DNA of 64,000 nucleotides from Ornithinimicrobium humiphilum (GTDB lineage: Bacteria > Actinomycetota > Actinomycetes > Actinomycetales > Dermatophilaceae), in assembly GCF_006716885.1 (NCBI RefSeq), contig NZ_VFPU01000001.1, forward strand, positions 2,542,001 to 2,606,000. The letters run 5' to 3'. The notes below the pieces were generated by a model. That model had not been told where the DNA came from. It was given only the letters and a program-made list of their open reading frames with translations, and ran no database searches. Position numbers and translations under genes: made by a program. Shown here piece after piece: positions 42,812 through 51,765 of the stretch (position 1 is the stretch's first letter; every line of letters starts with the position of its first letter).

Positions 42812-44004
42812 CCCCGCCCCGGGTCCCCACCGCCGACGGCTGGCACGGCACGCGTCCGGACTGGGTCCACGAGCTCCTCGACGACATCGCGGCACTGGTC
42901 GGCGCACCCGCCCTCGTCGAGGACACCGAGCACGTCGTCGTCGCCTACAGCCGTCACGACGACCCGGGCGACGCCGTGCGCGCGACCACGATCCTGGGCC
43001 GCCGCGCCACCGACGACGTCAGCGCCTGGCTCGCCGGTCTCGGCATCGCCCGCGCCACCGGGGCGACCCGGGTGCCGGGCAACCCGCACCTGGGGATGAA
43101 GCCCCGCGTCTGCGTGCCCCTGCGCCGGGGCGCGGACCTCGTCGGCTACCTGTGGTTCATCGACCCGGACCAGGAGATGTCGCCCTTCGACCTGGAGCGG
43201 GCCGAGCAGGCCGGGGCGGCCCTCGCCGAGGTGCTCTGGCACGACCTGCCGCCGGGCGACCTGGGGAGCAGCCGCACCCTGCGCACCCTGCTCGCCGGCG
43301 ACCTGCCGACCGACCCCCGGGTCGAGCGCCTGGAGGAGGCCCGGGCCCGGACGGGCGCCGGGCTGGTCGTGCTCGCGGTCGGGACCCGCGAGCACGACCC
43401 GGCGTCGCTGCGCCTGCGACCGGCGTTGAGCGCCCTCGTGTCCCGGCTGGCCGGCCAGGCGGCCGTCGCCGCCGTCGTCGACGACCTCGGCACCGTCGTC
43501 TGCCTCGAACCTTGCGGCACTCTCGACCTGACCGGCCTCGTCCGCGAGACGCTGCCCGGCGGGTCCGACCTCGCGGTCGGCATCGGCGACCCCGTGGCCG
43601 ACGTCCCCCGGCTCCCCCGCGCGCTCGACACCGCCCTCGCGGCGCTGGCCTGCTGCGTCGAGTGGCCGGCCCGGGGCCCCGTGCTCAGCTGGCCCGAGGC
43701 CGGGATGCACCGCCTGGTCCCCCACCTCCTCGACGACGCCGACGGCCCGGCCCGGGCGCTCGTGGAGCAGCTGCGCACGATGGCGGCCAGCCCCGACCAG
43801 GAGCACCTGGTCCGGACCGTCGAGGTCTACCTCGACCTGGCCGGCCACGCCCAGGCCACCGCCGCGGCGCTCGTCCTGCACCGGACCACGCTCTACCAAC
43901 GGCTGCAGCGCTTCACCGAGCTGACCGGGGTGGACCTGCGCGACGGGGAGGCCCGGACCCTCGTGCACGTGGCCCTCAAGGCCGCACGCCTGCCGCACGC
44001 CTGA
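42808..44004 (+). CDS. PucR-family transcription regulator
   Basis: The 398-residue protein has a GAF-like N-terminal region (about 25-150: ALVEDTEHVVVAYSRHDD, KPRVCVPLRRGADLVGYLW) and a central GGDEF-like segment (150-310). The C-terminal PucR helix-turn-helix (about 330-395) reads VRTVEVYLDLAGHAQATAAA, LHRTTLYQRLQRF. PucR proteins activate purine, amino-acid or other catabolic genes. The ATG overlaps the stop of the lipoprotein gene. The protease/peptide-uptake genes begin 266 bases downstream on the same strand and are possible targets (inference). Confidence 0.88.
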   Translation: MTPPRVPTADGWHGTRPDWVHELLDDIAALVGAPALVEDTEHVVVAYSRHDDPGDAVRATTILGRRATDDVSAWLAGLGIARATGATRVPGNPHLGMKPRVCVPLRRGADLVGYLWFIDPDQEMSPFDLERAEQAGAALAEVLWHDLPPGDLGSSRTLRTLLAGDLPTDPRVERLEEARARTGAGLVVLAVGTREHDPASLRLRPALSALVSRLAGQAAVAAVVDDLGTVVCLEPCGTLDLTGLVRETLPGGSDLAVGIGDPVADVPRLPRALDTALAALACCVEWPARGPVLSWPEAGMHRLVPHLLDDADGPARALVEQLRTMAASPDQEHLVRTVEVYLDLAGHAQATAAALVLHRTTLYQRLQRFTELTGVDLRDGEARTLVHVALKAARLPHA

Positions 44005-44140
44005 GCCGGAGGGTCCGTCGACAGATGTCGCGTCCTCGGGCGGACCGGGCGACAGGTGACGACCTTCCGTAGGGACGACGCGCCGACGGCCCGGCCGTGG
44101 CCCGGAACGGGTCGGAACCCGGTTGTACGGTCGGCCTCAC

Positions 44141-44158
44141 CCGCCCCCTCTGGGGCGG
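44141..44158 (+). terminator. Short hairpin in the 266-base gap before the M6 protease
   Basis: CCGCCCC / GGGGCGG (7 bp, four-base loop). It may end the PucR transcript or sit in the protease leader. Apart from this the gap 44005-44270 shows only a possible TACGGT box at 44126-44131. Confidence 0.4.
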
Positions 44159-44270
44159 ACCTGCCTAGGCACAACGGTGCGCCGGGCCCGTTCCCTGCCG
44201 CCCCGCGACGACGCGGGGGGCGCCGGGTCGTGTCCTCCGCACCGGACGACACGAATCAAGGAGCCCTGTG

Positions 44271-46589
44271 ATGCGAACGCACGGCGGCGCCCGCCTGCGA
44301 CGGCTCGGACGCGCCCTGCGCCCGGCCGTCCTGGTGACGGGTGCGCTCGGCCTCTCGCTCGTCGCCCCGACGAGCATGGCCGTCGACACGACCGACGACG
44401 CCCCCTCGGTCCACGACCCGGTCGACCCGGGTGACTGGGTCAACCCCGACGACACGACCTGGGACGACTACCGGGCCGTCCCCGGCCGTCCGAGCGAGTG
44501 GGTCGACGGCACGGTCACCGGCACGGAGCGGCACTTCAAGGCCGCGGTGGTGCTGGTCGACTTCACCGACCAGCCCATGCTGCTCACCCAGCAGGCCGGG
44601 GCGCACGTCTTCGGCAACCCGCAGGCGGGCTGGGAGCCCATCGAGCGCGACGAGGTCGCGGACTGGTGGGAGGACTACCTCGGCACGCCCAACGAGTACA
44701 ACAACAACCACACGATCAACGAGTACTGGATGGAGAACTCCAACGGCCGGTACTCCGTCGAGATCGACGCCTTCGGGCCCTACCAGCTGCCCGGCAAGCT
44801 GCACGAGTACGGCCTGTCCGGCTACGCGCCGGTGACCGGCCCCAACTCGGTGTGCCCCGCCGGCGACACCTGCAACAAGAACATCCGCACCGACGGCTTC
44901 GCCGCCTGGTACGCCGACCAGGGCCCGACGATCTACCAGGACTACGACGTCCTCTTCTGGGTCACCGCCGGGCACGACGAGTCGGGCACCTGGCAGGAGT
45001 TCGGCGAGATGAAGTTCCAGACCAAGGAGGACGTGCCGGCCGAGTACGGCCCGCCCGGTGCCACCGAGGGCCCGGTCTACAACGCCTTCGGCAACGAGAT
45101 CCCGAACTGGTCGCCCACCCGCTACGTGGAGTGGACCAGCTGGGCGGCCGCGGCCAACCACTGGCCCAACGCCCAGAGCGGCGGCGTGATCCCCAACAGC
45201 ACGCAGGCCGAGTCCAGCGGGCAGTCGATCTTCCAGCACGAGATGTCGCACCTGCTGGGCATCGCCGACAACTACAACAACCCCTTCGCCGTCCCGACCG
45301 TGCGCACCTACAGCGGCCACTGGGACATGCTCAGCCGCGGCACCTTCAACGGCCCGGGCGGCACCCACCAGCGGTGGAAGATCCCCAACGAGGGTGCTTC
45401 CGGCATGGGCTCGCAGTTCTCGCTGCGCAACAAGATGCGGCTCAACATGCTCGACGCCGCCACCCAGGTCGTCAACCTCACCCGTGACCAGCTCACGGCG
45501 CAGGGCGTGGCCCGGGCGACGGTGAGCGCCCGTTCGGTCAACCGCCCGGACCGCCTGGCCGGCTTCAACGTCGCGCTCAGCGGCGGCGACCTGTCGAACT
45601 GCACGGCAGAGGGCCTCGTCGGCGACCGCGCGTGGCTCTGCGACCGCGGCGGCTACAACAACTACACGATCGAGGTCGTCGACCGGGTGGGCATGGACTC
45701 CTTCGTCCCGAGCTCCGGCGTGCACCTGGCCAAGACGAAGAACCAGGACCGTGCTCCCTTCATCTGGACGATCGACGCCAACCCCGAGGACATCAACTGG
45801 GTCGACTTCGTGCGCCCGAACGGCGACAGGGCGATGGTCACGCTCGGTGACCCGCGCCAGCTCCAGGACGCCATGTTCCGGGCCGGCACCGGCTCCGGCT
45901 CGCTCTACGAGTACGTGGACGAGGCCAACCGCCTGCACTTCTACGTGCTCGAGCGGATCGTCGACGACGAGGGCGTGCTGACCTACGACGTGGCGGTCCG
46001 CTCCCTGGACGGCTCCGGCCCCCAGGCGCGCGGGGTCTCCGTCGGCGGGTCCACCGCAGCCGTGACCGAGGGCGGGACCACCGCCTCGATCAGCGTCCCG
46101 GTCAGCAACACCGGCGCCGCCGGCGCCGGTGTCCACGACTCGGACGTCTACCGCGTCGAGGCCACCCTGGACGGGGCCGGCTGGACGATGACCCAGCCCT
46201 ACGAGGTCGTCGCGGCGGCCGCCGGGGAGACCGTCTCGGTCCCGCTGCACCTGGCGCGCACCACCGGCGGCAAGGGCACCCTGACGGTCACCGTCACCAG
46301 CGAGAGCGACCCCTCGAAGTCCGAGACCGTCGTCCTCGACGTCCAGACCCTGGTCCTGGCCGAGGCCCAGTCGGTCCTGGCCGGCCTGGTCGCCGACGGC
46401 GCGCTCGACCGCGGCGTGGCGCAGTCCATGCAGGCCTTCCTCGACCAGGTCGAGGACGCCATCGCCAAGGGCAAGACGAAGCAGGCCGAGCAGGCGCTCG
46501 ACCGCATGGTGAGCAACCTCTCGCGCGTCCGCGACGAGGCGGCCCGCCAGACCATCACCGAGCTCGTCGCGATCCTGCGACAGGGCTGA
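44271..46589 (+). CDS. Secreted M6-family metalloprotease (immune inhibitor A type)
   Basis: The 772-residue protein has a signal peptide (about 1-36, ending TSMA) and the M6 domain (about 70-420), with the zinc site QHEMSHLLGIADNY near 325 and WDMLSRGTF, plus Asn-rich NEYNNNHTINEYW. A C-terminal region with a strand-rich domain (about 590-690) and a helical domain (about 703-772: DQVEDAIAKGKTKQAEQALD) follow. The helical domain resembles the FIMAH type and is shared with the next gene. It degrades extracellular protein. ATG 44271 has AAGGAG at seven bases; GTG 44268 is too close. A terminator-like hairpin follows. Confidence 0.88.
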   Translation: MRTHGGARLRRLGRALRPAVLVTGALGLSLVAPTSMAVDTTDDAPSVHDPVDPGDWVNPDDTTWDDYRAVPGRPSEWVDGTVTGTERHFKAAVVLVDFTDQPMLLTQQAGAHVFGNPQAGWEPIERDEVADWWEDYLGTPNEYNNNHTINEYWMENSNGRYSVEIDAFGPYQLPGKLHEYGLSGYAPVTGPNSVCPAGDTCNKNIRTDGFAAWYADQGPTIYQDYDVLFWVTAGHDESGTWQEFGEMKFQTKEDVPAEYGPPGATEGPVYNAFGNEIPNWSPTRYVEWTSWAAAANHWPNAQSGGVIPNSTQAESSGQSIFQHEMSHLLGIADNYNNPFAVPTVRTYSGHWDMLSRGTFNGPGGTHQRWKIPNEGASGMGSQFSLRNKMRLNMLDAATQVVNLTRDQLTAQGVARATVSARSVNRPDRLAGFNVALSGGDLSNCTAEGLVGDRAWLCDRGGYNNYTIEVVDRVGMDSFVPSSGVHLAKTKNQDRAPFIWTIDANPEDINWVDFVRPNGDRAMVTLGDPRQLQDAMFRAGTGSGSLYEYVDEANRLHFYVLERIVDDEGVLTYDVAVRSLDGSGPQARGVSVGGSTAAVTEGGTTASISVPVSNTGAAGAGVHDSDVYRVEATLDGAGWTMTQPYEVVAAAAGETVSVPLHLARTTGGKGTLTVTVTSESDPSKSETVVLDVQTLVLAEAQSVLAGLVADGALDRGVAQSMQAFLDQVEDAIAKGKTKQAEQALDRMVSNLSRVRDEAARQTITELVAILRQG

Positions 46590-46596
46590 CCCGGTC

Positions 46597-46636
46597 CCGA
46601 CGGGGCCCGTCGCACACCCGCGGCGGGCCCCGTCGG
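46597..46636 (+). terminator. Hairpin between the M6 protease and S15 peptidase genes
   Basis: A perfect 13-bp stem (CCGACGGGGCCCG / CGGGCCCCGTCGG) with a 14-base loop starts eight bases after the stop. It may terminate or only reduce read-through into the peptidase gene. Confidence 0.65.
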
Positions 46637-46692
46637 CCGGTCCGGCCCCCGGCCGGGTCCCTCCTCTCTCCTTCTGCGAAAGGCCTCCCGCC

Positions 46693-48765
46693 ATGAAGGT
46701 TCTGCGCCCCCTGCCCACCGCCACCGCCGTCGGGACGGCTCTGGCCCTGTGCCTGGCCCCCGCCACCGTCGGCACCGCCTCCGCCGACGACGAGCCGCTG
46801 CGCCCCGTCGTCGCCGACGGCGTCATGCAGCCCGTCTTCACCGACAGCCGGACCTGGGTCCGCGACGAGCTGTGGGTCGAGACCGAGTTCGACTCCGACG
46901 GGGACGGCCTCCTCGACCGGATGCACGTGACCATCACGCGCCCGGGTGAGACCGAGACGTCCGACCTGAAGGTGCCGGTCGTCTACCAGACCTCGCCCTA
47001 CTACGCCGGCGGCAACAACGTCCAGAACTGGTCGGTCAACCACGAGCTGGGCTTCCCGCCCGCCGGTCCCCCGCCCTACCCCAACAACCCCGCGTCGAGC
47101 ACCAGCCCGATCATCAGCACCGCGCTCGTCAGCACCTGGGTGCCCCGCGGCTTCGCCGTCGTGCACTCCGAGAGCCCGGGCACCGGCCTGTCGACCGGCT
47201 GCCCCACGACGGGCGGCACCAACGAGTCGCTGGCCCCGAAGGCCGTCATCGACTGGCTCAACGGGCGCGCCCGCGGCTTCACCAGCCTCACGGGCACCCA
47301 GGAGGTCACCGCCGACTGGTCGACCGGCAAGGTCGGCATGACGGGCACGTCCTACAACGGCACCCTCCCGATCGGTGTCGCCACCACGGGCGTCGAGGGC
47401 CTGGAGGCGATCGTCCCGGTGTCGGCGATCTCCGACTGGTACGACTACTACCGCTCCAACGGCCTCGTCGTCGCCCCCGGCGGCTACCAGGGCGAGGACG
47501 CCGACATCCTGGCCGCCTACGTGCACACCCGTCCGGACCGCACGGTGTGCGCCCCGCAGATCGTCGAGATGCAGCAGACCCAGGACCGGGCCACCGGTGA
47601 CCGCAACGCGTTCTGGGACGAGCGCAACTACCTCGACGACGTCGACGGCATCTCGGCCGCGACCCTCATCGCGCACGGTCTCGGCGACTGGAACGTCAAG
47701 GCCAGCCAGGCGACTAACCTGTGGTCCGAGCTGCAGGAGCGGGGCGTGCCGTCCCAGATCTACCTGCACCAGGGCGGCCACGGCGGCGCCCCGCCGGACC
47801 TCATGATGAACCTCTGGTTCAGCCGCTTCCTCTACGACGTGCCCAACGGCGTCGAGGAGCAGCCCCGCGCCTGGGTCGCCCGGGAGGGCGCCAACCGGCT
47901 CAACCCCACGCCCTACGCCAGCTGGCCGGTCCCCGGCAGCCGTCCGGTTCCGGTGGGCATGGCCGGCGACGGCTCCGAGGCGGGCGACCTGCGGATCATG
48001 GCCCGCGAGGACAGCACCCAGGACCTGACCGACAACGCGGCGGTCCGCGCCCTCAACCTGGCGTCGGCGGCCTCCAGCGACCACCGGCTGCTCTACCGCT
48101 CCCGGCCGCTCCTGGAGCCGGTGCACCTCAGCGGCGAGCCGCAGGTGAGCATCACGCTCAGCGCCGACCGCCCCGCGGTCAACCTGTCCACGGCCGTCGT
48201 CGCCACGGCGCCGAACGGCACGAGCCGCATCCTGACCCGCGGCTTCGCCGACCCGCAGAACGCTGCCGACCTCGACGGCGTCGGCACCCCGCTGGTGCCC
48301 GGGCAGGAGGTCACGGTCGACTTCACCTACGAGCCGATCGACACCGTCGTCGCCGCCGGTTCCACGCTGTCGGTGATGGTCTACTCCAGCGACAACGAGT
48401 ACACGATCCGTCCCGCGGCGGGCAGCCGGCTCTCCGTCGACCTCGGGTCGACCAGCGCCACGCTGCCCGTGGTCGGCGGTCCGCTGGCCCTGGCCCGCGC
48501 GACCCGCGACGTGCCCGCCTACGCCCGGTCCCTGGTGGCCTGGTCCGACGAGCACGGCCGCCTCAGCACCCAGAACGCCCAGCAGCTCGCCCAGTTCGTC
48601 GACAAGGCCCTGTCCTTCGCGGCGGCGGGCAAGACGCACCAGGCCCGGCAGCACCTCGACCACGCCCGGCAGGCCGCCGAGCGGGTCGCCGACGAGGAGC
48701 TCCGCCAGGACCTGCTCGACGTCGTCGCCGAGCTGCTCCGGATGCTGGAGGAGGGGCGTCTGTGA
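46693..48765 (+). CDS. Secreted Xaa-Pro dipeptidyl-peptidase (S15)
   Basis: The 690-residue protein has a signal peptide (about 1-31, ending ASA) and an S15 alpha/beta-hydrolase domain. The nucleophile Ser is in GMTGTSYNGTLPIG near 223, Asp in HGLGDWNV near 333 and His in HQGGHGG near 362. A jelly-roll C-terminal domain (about 395-600) follows. A last helical segment (about 613-690: DKALSFAAAGKTHQARQHLD) matches the end of the M6 protease. It removes Xaa-Pro dipeptides from peptides made by the protease. AAAGGCC precedes ATG 46693 by few bases, a weak site. Confidence 0.9.
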   Translation: MKVLRPLPTATAVGTALALCLAPATVGTASADDEPLRPVVADGVMQPVFTDSRTWVRDELWVETEFDSDGDGLLDRMHVTITRPGETETSDLKVPVVYQTSPYYAGGNNVQNWSVNHELGFPPAGPPPYPNNPASSTSPIISTALVSTWVPRGFAVVHSESPGTGLSTGCPTTGGTNESLAPKAVIDWLNGRARGFTSLTGTQEVTADWSTGKVGMTGTSYNGTLPIGVATTGVEGLEAIVPVSAISDWYDYYRSNGLVVAPGGYQGEDADILAAYVHTRPDRTVCAPQIVEMQQTQDRATGDRNAFWDERNYLDDVDGISAATLIAHGLGDWNVKASQATNLWSELQERGVPSQIYLHQGGHGGAPPDLMMNLWFSRFLYDVPNGVEEQPRAWVAREGANRLNPTPYASWPVPGSRPVPVGMAGDGSEAGDLRIMAREDSTQDLTDNAAVRALNLASAASSDHRLLYRSRPLLEPVHLSGEPQVSITLSADRPAVNLSTAVVATAPNGTSRILTRGFADPQNAADLDGVGTPLVPGQEVTVDFTYEPIDTVVAAGSTLSVMVYSSDNEYTIRPAAGSRLSVDLGSTSATLPVVGGPLALARATRDVPAYARSLVAWSDEHGRLSTQNAQQLAQFVDKALSFAAAGKTHQARQHLDHARQAAERVADEELRQDLLDVVAELLRMLEEGRL

Positions 48766-48904
48766 GCCCCTCCGCAAGTGTCTCGGTTCGGTCACGATCT
48801 GGTCCGATCCGTGCAGCCACGACCCCACTGCTGGTTCAATCCCCGCATCGGCCGGTTGACCCCGGCCAGGACCGCGAGGTCCGTGCAACCCTCGAGGAGA
48901 TCCA

Positions 48905-50632
48905 ATGAAGAATCCCAAGGTCAGGGCGCTGGCCACGATGGCGGCGCTCGCCCTTGTGCTCACGTCCTGCGCTCAGTCCGACCGTGACACGGGCAGCGAA
49001 TCCGGTGACGACAACACCGGTGGCACCAGCACCGAGGACGGCGGTGACAGCACCGGCGACGGTGACGGTGACGCCGCCGGCAACAGCGACGCCACCTTCA
49101 TCTTCGGCGCCGCCGGTGCACCCACCACGTTCGACCCGTTCTACGCCAGCGACGGCGAGACGTTCCGCATCACCCGCCAGATCTTCCAGAACCTCATCGG
49201 CATCGAGCCCGGCGGCAGCGACGCCGTGCCCGAGCTCGCCACCGAGTGGAGCAGCGAGGACGGCCTGGTCTGGGACTTCAAGATCCAGGAGGGTGTGAAG
49301 TTCCACGACGGCACCGACCTGAACGCCGAGGCGGTCTGCTACAACTTCGAGCGCTGGGCCGACCAGAACGAGGCCGGCATGGCCCCGTCCGGTGCCTACT
49401 ACTACGGCAACGACTTCGGCTTCGGCGAGGACTCCCTCTACGAGTCCTGCGAGGCCACCGAGGAGTACAACGCCCGCGTCACCGTGACCCGGGTGACCGG
49501 CAAGTTCCCGATGGTCCTGTCGCAGTCGTCCTACGCCATCCAGTCGCCCACGGCGATGGAGGAGTACAACGCCAACGACATCAAGCTCGAGGGTGACGCC
49601 TTCGTCTTCCCGGAGTACGCCCAGGAGCACCCGACGGGCACCGGCCCGTTCAAGTTCGCGTCCTACGACAACGCCGGCGGCACGGTGACGATCACCCGCA
49701 ACGACGACTACTGGGGCGACCCGGCGGGCGTCAAGGAGATCGTCTTCAAGATCATCCCCGACGAGAACGCCCGTCGTCAGGAGCTCGAGGCCGGCACCAT
49801 CCACGGCTACGACCTCCCGAACCCCGTCGACTGGCAGGCGCTCGAGGACGCGGGCAACCAGGTCCTCATCCGTGACCCCTTCAACATCCTCTACCTGGCC
49901 CTCAACCCGGTCGCGGACCCGCAGCTGAAGGACCCGCTGGTCCGGCAGGCGCTCTACCACGCGCTCAACCGTGAGCAGTTCGTCTCGACCCAGCTGCCCG
50001 AGGGTGCGGAGGTCGCGACGCAGTTCATGCCGAACACCGTGTCCGGCTACGACGAGAGCATCGAGGCCTACGAGTACGACGTCGAGAAGGCCAAGTCGCT
50101 CCTGGAGCAGGCCGGCAAGTCCGACCTGACCATCGAGCTCTGGTACCCGTCCGAGGTGAGCCGTCCCTACATGCCGGACCCCCAGCGCGTCTTCGACGCG
50201 GTGAAGACCGACTGGGAGGCCGCGGGCATCACCGTCGAGCCCGTCACCAAGCCGTGGGCCGGTGGCTACCTCGACGACGCGCAGGCCGGTCGGGCCGCCT
50301 CCTTCTTCCTGGGATGGACCGGTGACCTGAACTCCGCGGACAACTTCCTCTGCGCGTTCTTCTGCGGCGACGACAACCAGTTCGGCACCGTGGAGTACGA
50401 CTTCCACGACGAGCTGCAGGACGCCATCGCCGCGGCCGACGCGGAGGCCGACGAGGCCACCCGCGAGCAGCTCTACAAGGACCTCAACAGCAAGATCATG
50501 AGCCCCGAGTGGCTCATCGGTCTGCCGATCTCGCACAGCCCGCCCGCCATCGTCGTGGGTGCGAACGTCGAGGGTCTGATCCCGAGCCCGCTCACCGCGG
50601 AGGACTTCTCCACCATCACCATCACCGAGTGA
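48905..50632 (+). CDS. oppA: Oligopeptide ABC transporter, substrate-binding lipoprotein
   Basis: The 575-residue SBP_bac_5 protein has a lipobox (LTSC, Cys near 22), an acidic Asp/Gly/Thr-rich linker (25-62), and the typical fold starting TFIFGAAGAPTTFDPFYASD. It includes the LATEWSSEDGLVWDFKIQEG and KFHDGTDLNAEAV signatures. It captures peptides outside the membrane for OppBC. GAGGAG precedes ATG 48905 at five bases. Codon use is the most strongly biased of the locus. A hairpin separates it from oppB, which would let it be made in excess. Confidence 0.92.
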   Translation: MKNPKVRALATMAALALVLTSCAQSDRDTGSESGDDNTGGTSTEDGGDSTGDGDGDAAGNSDATFIFGAAGAPTTFDPFYASDGETFRITRQIFQNLIGIEPGGSDAVPELATEWSSEDGLVWDFKIQEGVKFHDGTDLNAEAVCYNFERWADQNEAGMAPSGAYYYGNDFGFGEDSLYESCEATEEYNARVTVTRVTGKFPMVLSQSSYAIQSPTAMEEYNANDIKLEGDAFVFPEYAQEHPTGTGPFKFASYDNAGGTVTITRNDDYWGDPAGVKEIVFKIIPDENARRQELEAGTIHGYDLPNPVDWQALEDAGNQVLIRDPFNILYLALNPVADPQLKDPLVRQALYHALNREQFVSTQLPEGAEVATQFMPNTVSGYDESIEAYEYDVEKAKSLLEQAGKSDLTIELWYPSEVSRPYMPDPQRVFDAVKTDWEAAGITVEPVTKPWAGGYLDDAQAGRAASFFLGWTGDLNSADNFLCAFFCGDDNQFGTVEYDFHDELQDAIAAADAEADEATREQLYKDLNSKIMSPEWLIGLPISHSPPAIVVGANVEGLIPSPLTAEDFSTITITE

Positions 50633-50663
50633 CCTGACGCACGACGGGCTCGCCCGTCACCGC

Positions 50664-50696
50664 ACGGCGGGCCGGGGCAGCGCTCCGGCCCGCCGT
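50664..50696 (+). terminator. Stem-loop between oppA and oppB
   Basis: ACGGCGGGCCGG / CCGGCCCGCCGT, 12 bp with a nine-base loop. It lies inside a likely operon, so partial termination or mRNA 3'-end protection is more likely than full termination. Confidence 0.6.
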
Positions 50697-50743
50697 CGCG
50701 GGGTCACCGCACCATCCCCCGCACACCGACCTGGAGGAACCCC

Positions 50744-51754
50744 GTGCTGAGGTTCATCGTGCGCCGCTCGCTGCAGGCCGTGCTGGCGCTCTTCGTCCTG
50801 AGCGTGCTGCTCTTCGCCTGGCTCCGCTCGCTGCCCGGCGGCGTGGTCAGCGCCCTGCTCGGCGAGCGCGCCACCCCCGAGAGCAGCGCGGCGCTGCGGG
50901 CCCAGCTCGGGCTCGACGACCCGATCTTCGTCCAGTACTGGCGCTTCCTGCGCCGGGCCGTCCGCGGAGACTTCGGGATCTCCAACGGCGTCTACAGGGG
51001 CGAGCCCGCCCTCGACGTCTTCCTCCAGCGCTTCCCGGCGACCATCGAGCTCGCCGCGGTCGCCCTGATCTTCGCCCTCTGCTTGGCCATCCCCCTGGGA
51101 TACGTCGCGGCCCGGCGCCGCGGCGGCCCCCTGGACACCGGCAGCGTGATCTTCTCACTCGTCGGCGTGGCCGTGCCGGTCTTCTTCCTGGCCTACGTGC
51201 TGAAGTACATCTTCGCCGTGCAGCTCGGCTGGCTCCCCCCGTCCGGACGCCAGAGCGTGGGCATCAACGCCACCCACATCACCAACATGTACATCCTCGA
51301 CGGGCTCATGACGCGTGAGTGGGACGCCGCCTGGGACGCCTTCAAGCACCTGCTGCTGCCGGCGCTGGCCCTGGCCTCCATCCCCTTCGCGATCATCTTC
51401 CGCATCACCCGCGCCGCCGTGATCGACGTCATGGAGGAGGACTACGTCCGCACGGCCCGCGCCAAGGGCCTGACCCCCCGCACCATCCGCGTGCGGCACA
51501 TCATGCGCAACGCCCTGATCCCGGTCGTCACCGTCGTCGGCCTGCAGATCGGCGCGCTGCTCGCCGGAGCGGTCCTGACGGAGAAGGTCTTCGCCTTCCA
51601 GGGCATCGGCCAGGCGCTGGCCATCGGCTTCGAGCGCCGTGACTACCCGGTGCTGCAGGTGGTCATCATGATGGCCGCCCTCATCTACATCATCGTCAAC
51701 CTGCTGGTCGACATCGCCTACGCGGTCATCGACCCGCGCGTCCGGACCAAGTGA
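50744..51754 (+). CDS. oppB: Oligopeptide ABC transporter permease
   Basis: The 336-residue protein has about six membrane helices and the OppB/DppB family N-terminus (MLRFIVRRSLQAVLALFVLS). The cytoplasmic EAA-type loop reads YVRTARAKGLTPRTIRVRH near 230. It forms the channel with the next gene. GTG 50744 follows GGAGG. Confidence 0.93.
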   Translation: MLRFIVRRSLQAVLALFVLSVLLFAWLRSLPGGVVSALLGERATPESSAALRAQLGLDDPIFVQYWRFLRRAVRGDFGISNGVYRGEPALDVFLQRFPATIELAAVALIFALCLAIPLGYVAARRRGGPLDTGSVIFSLVGVAVPVFFLAYVLKYIFAVQLGWLPPSGRQSVGINATHITNMYILDGLMTREWDAAWDAFKHLLLPALALASIPFAIIFRITRAAVIDVMEEDYVRTARAKGLTPRTIRVRHIMRNALIPVVTVVGLQIGALLAGAVLTEKVFAFQGIGQALAIGFERRDYPVLQVVIMMAALIYIIVNLLVDIAYAVIDPRVRTK

Positions 51755-51765
51755 GGAACGAGCCC

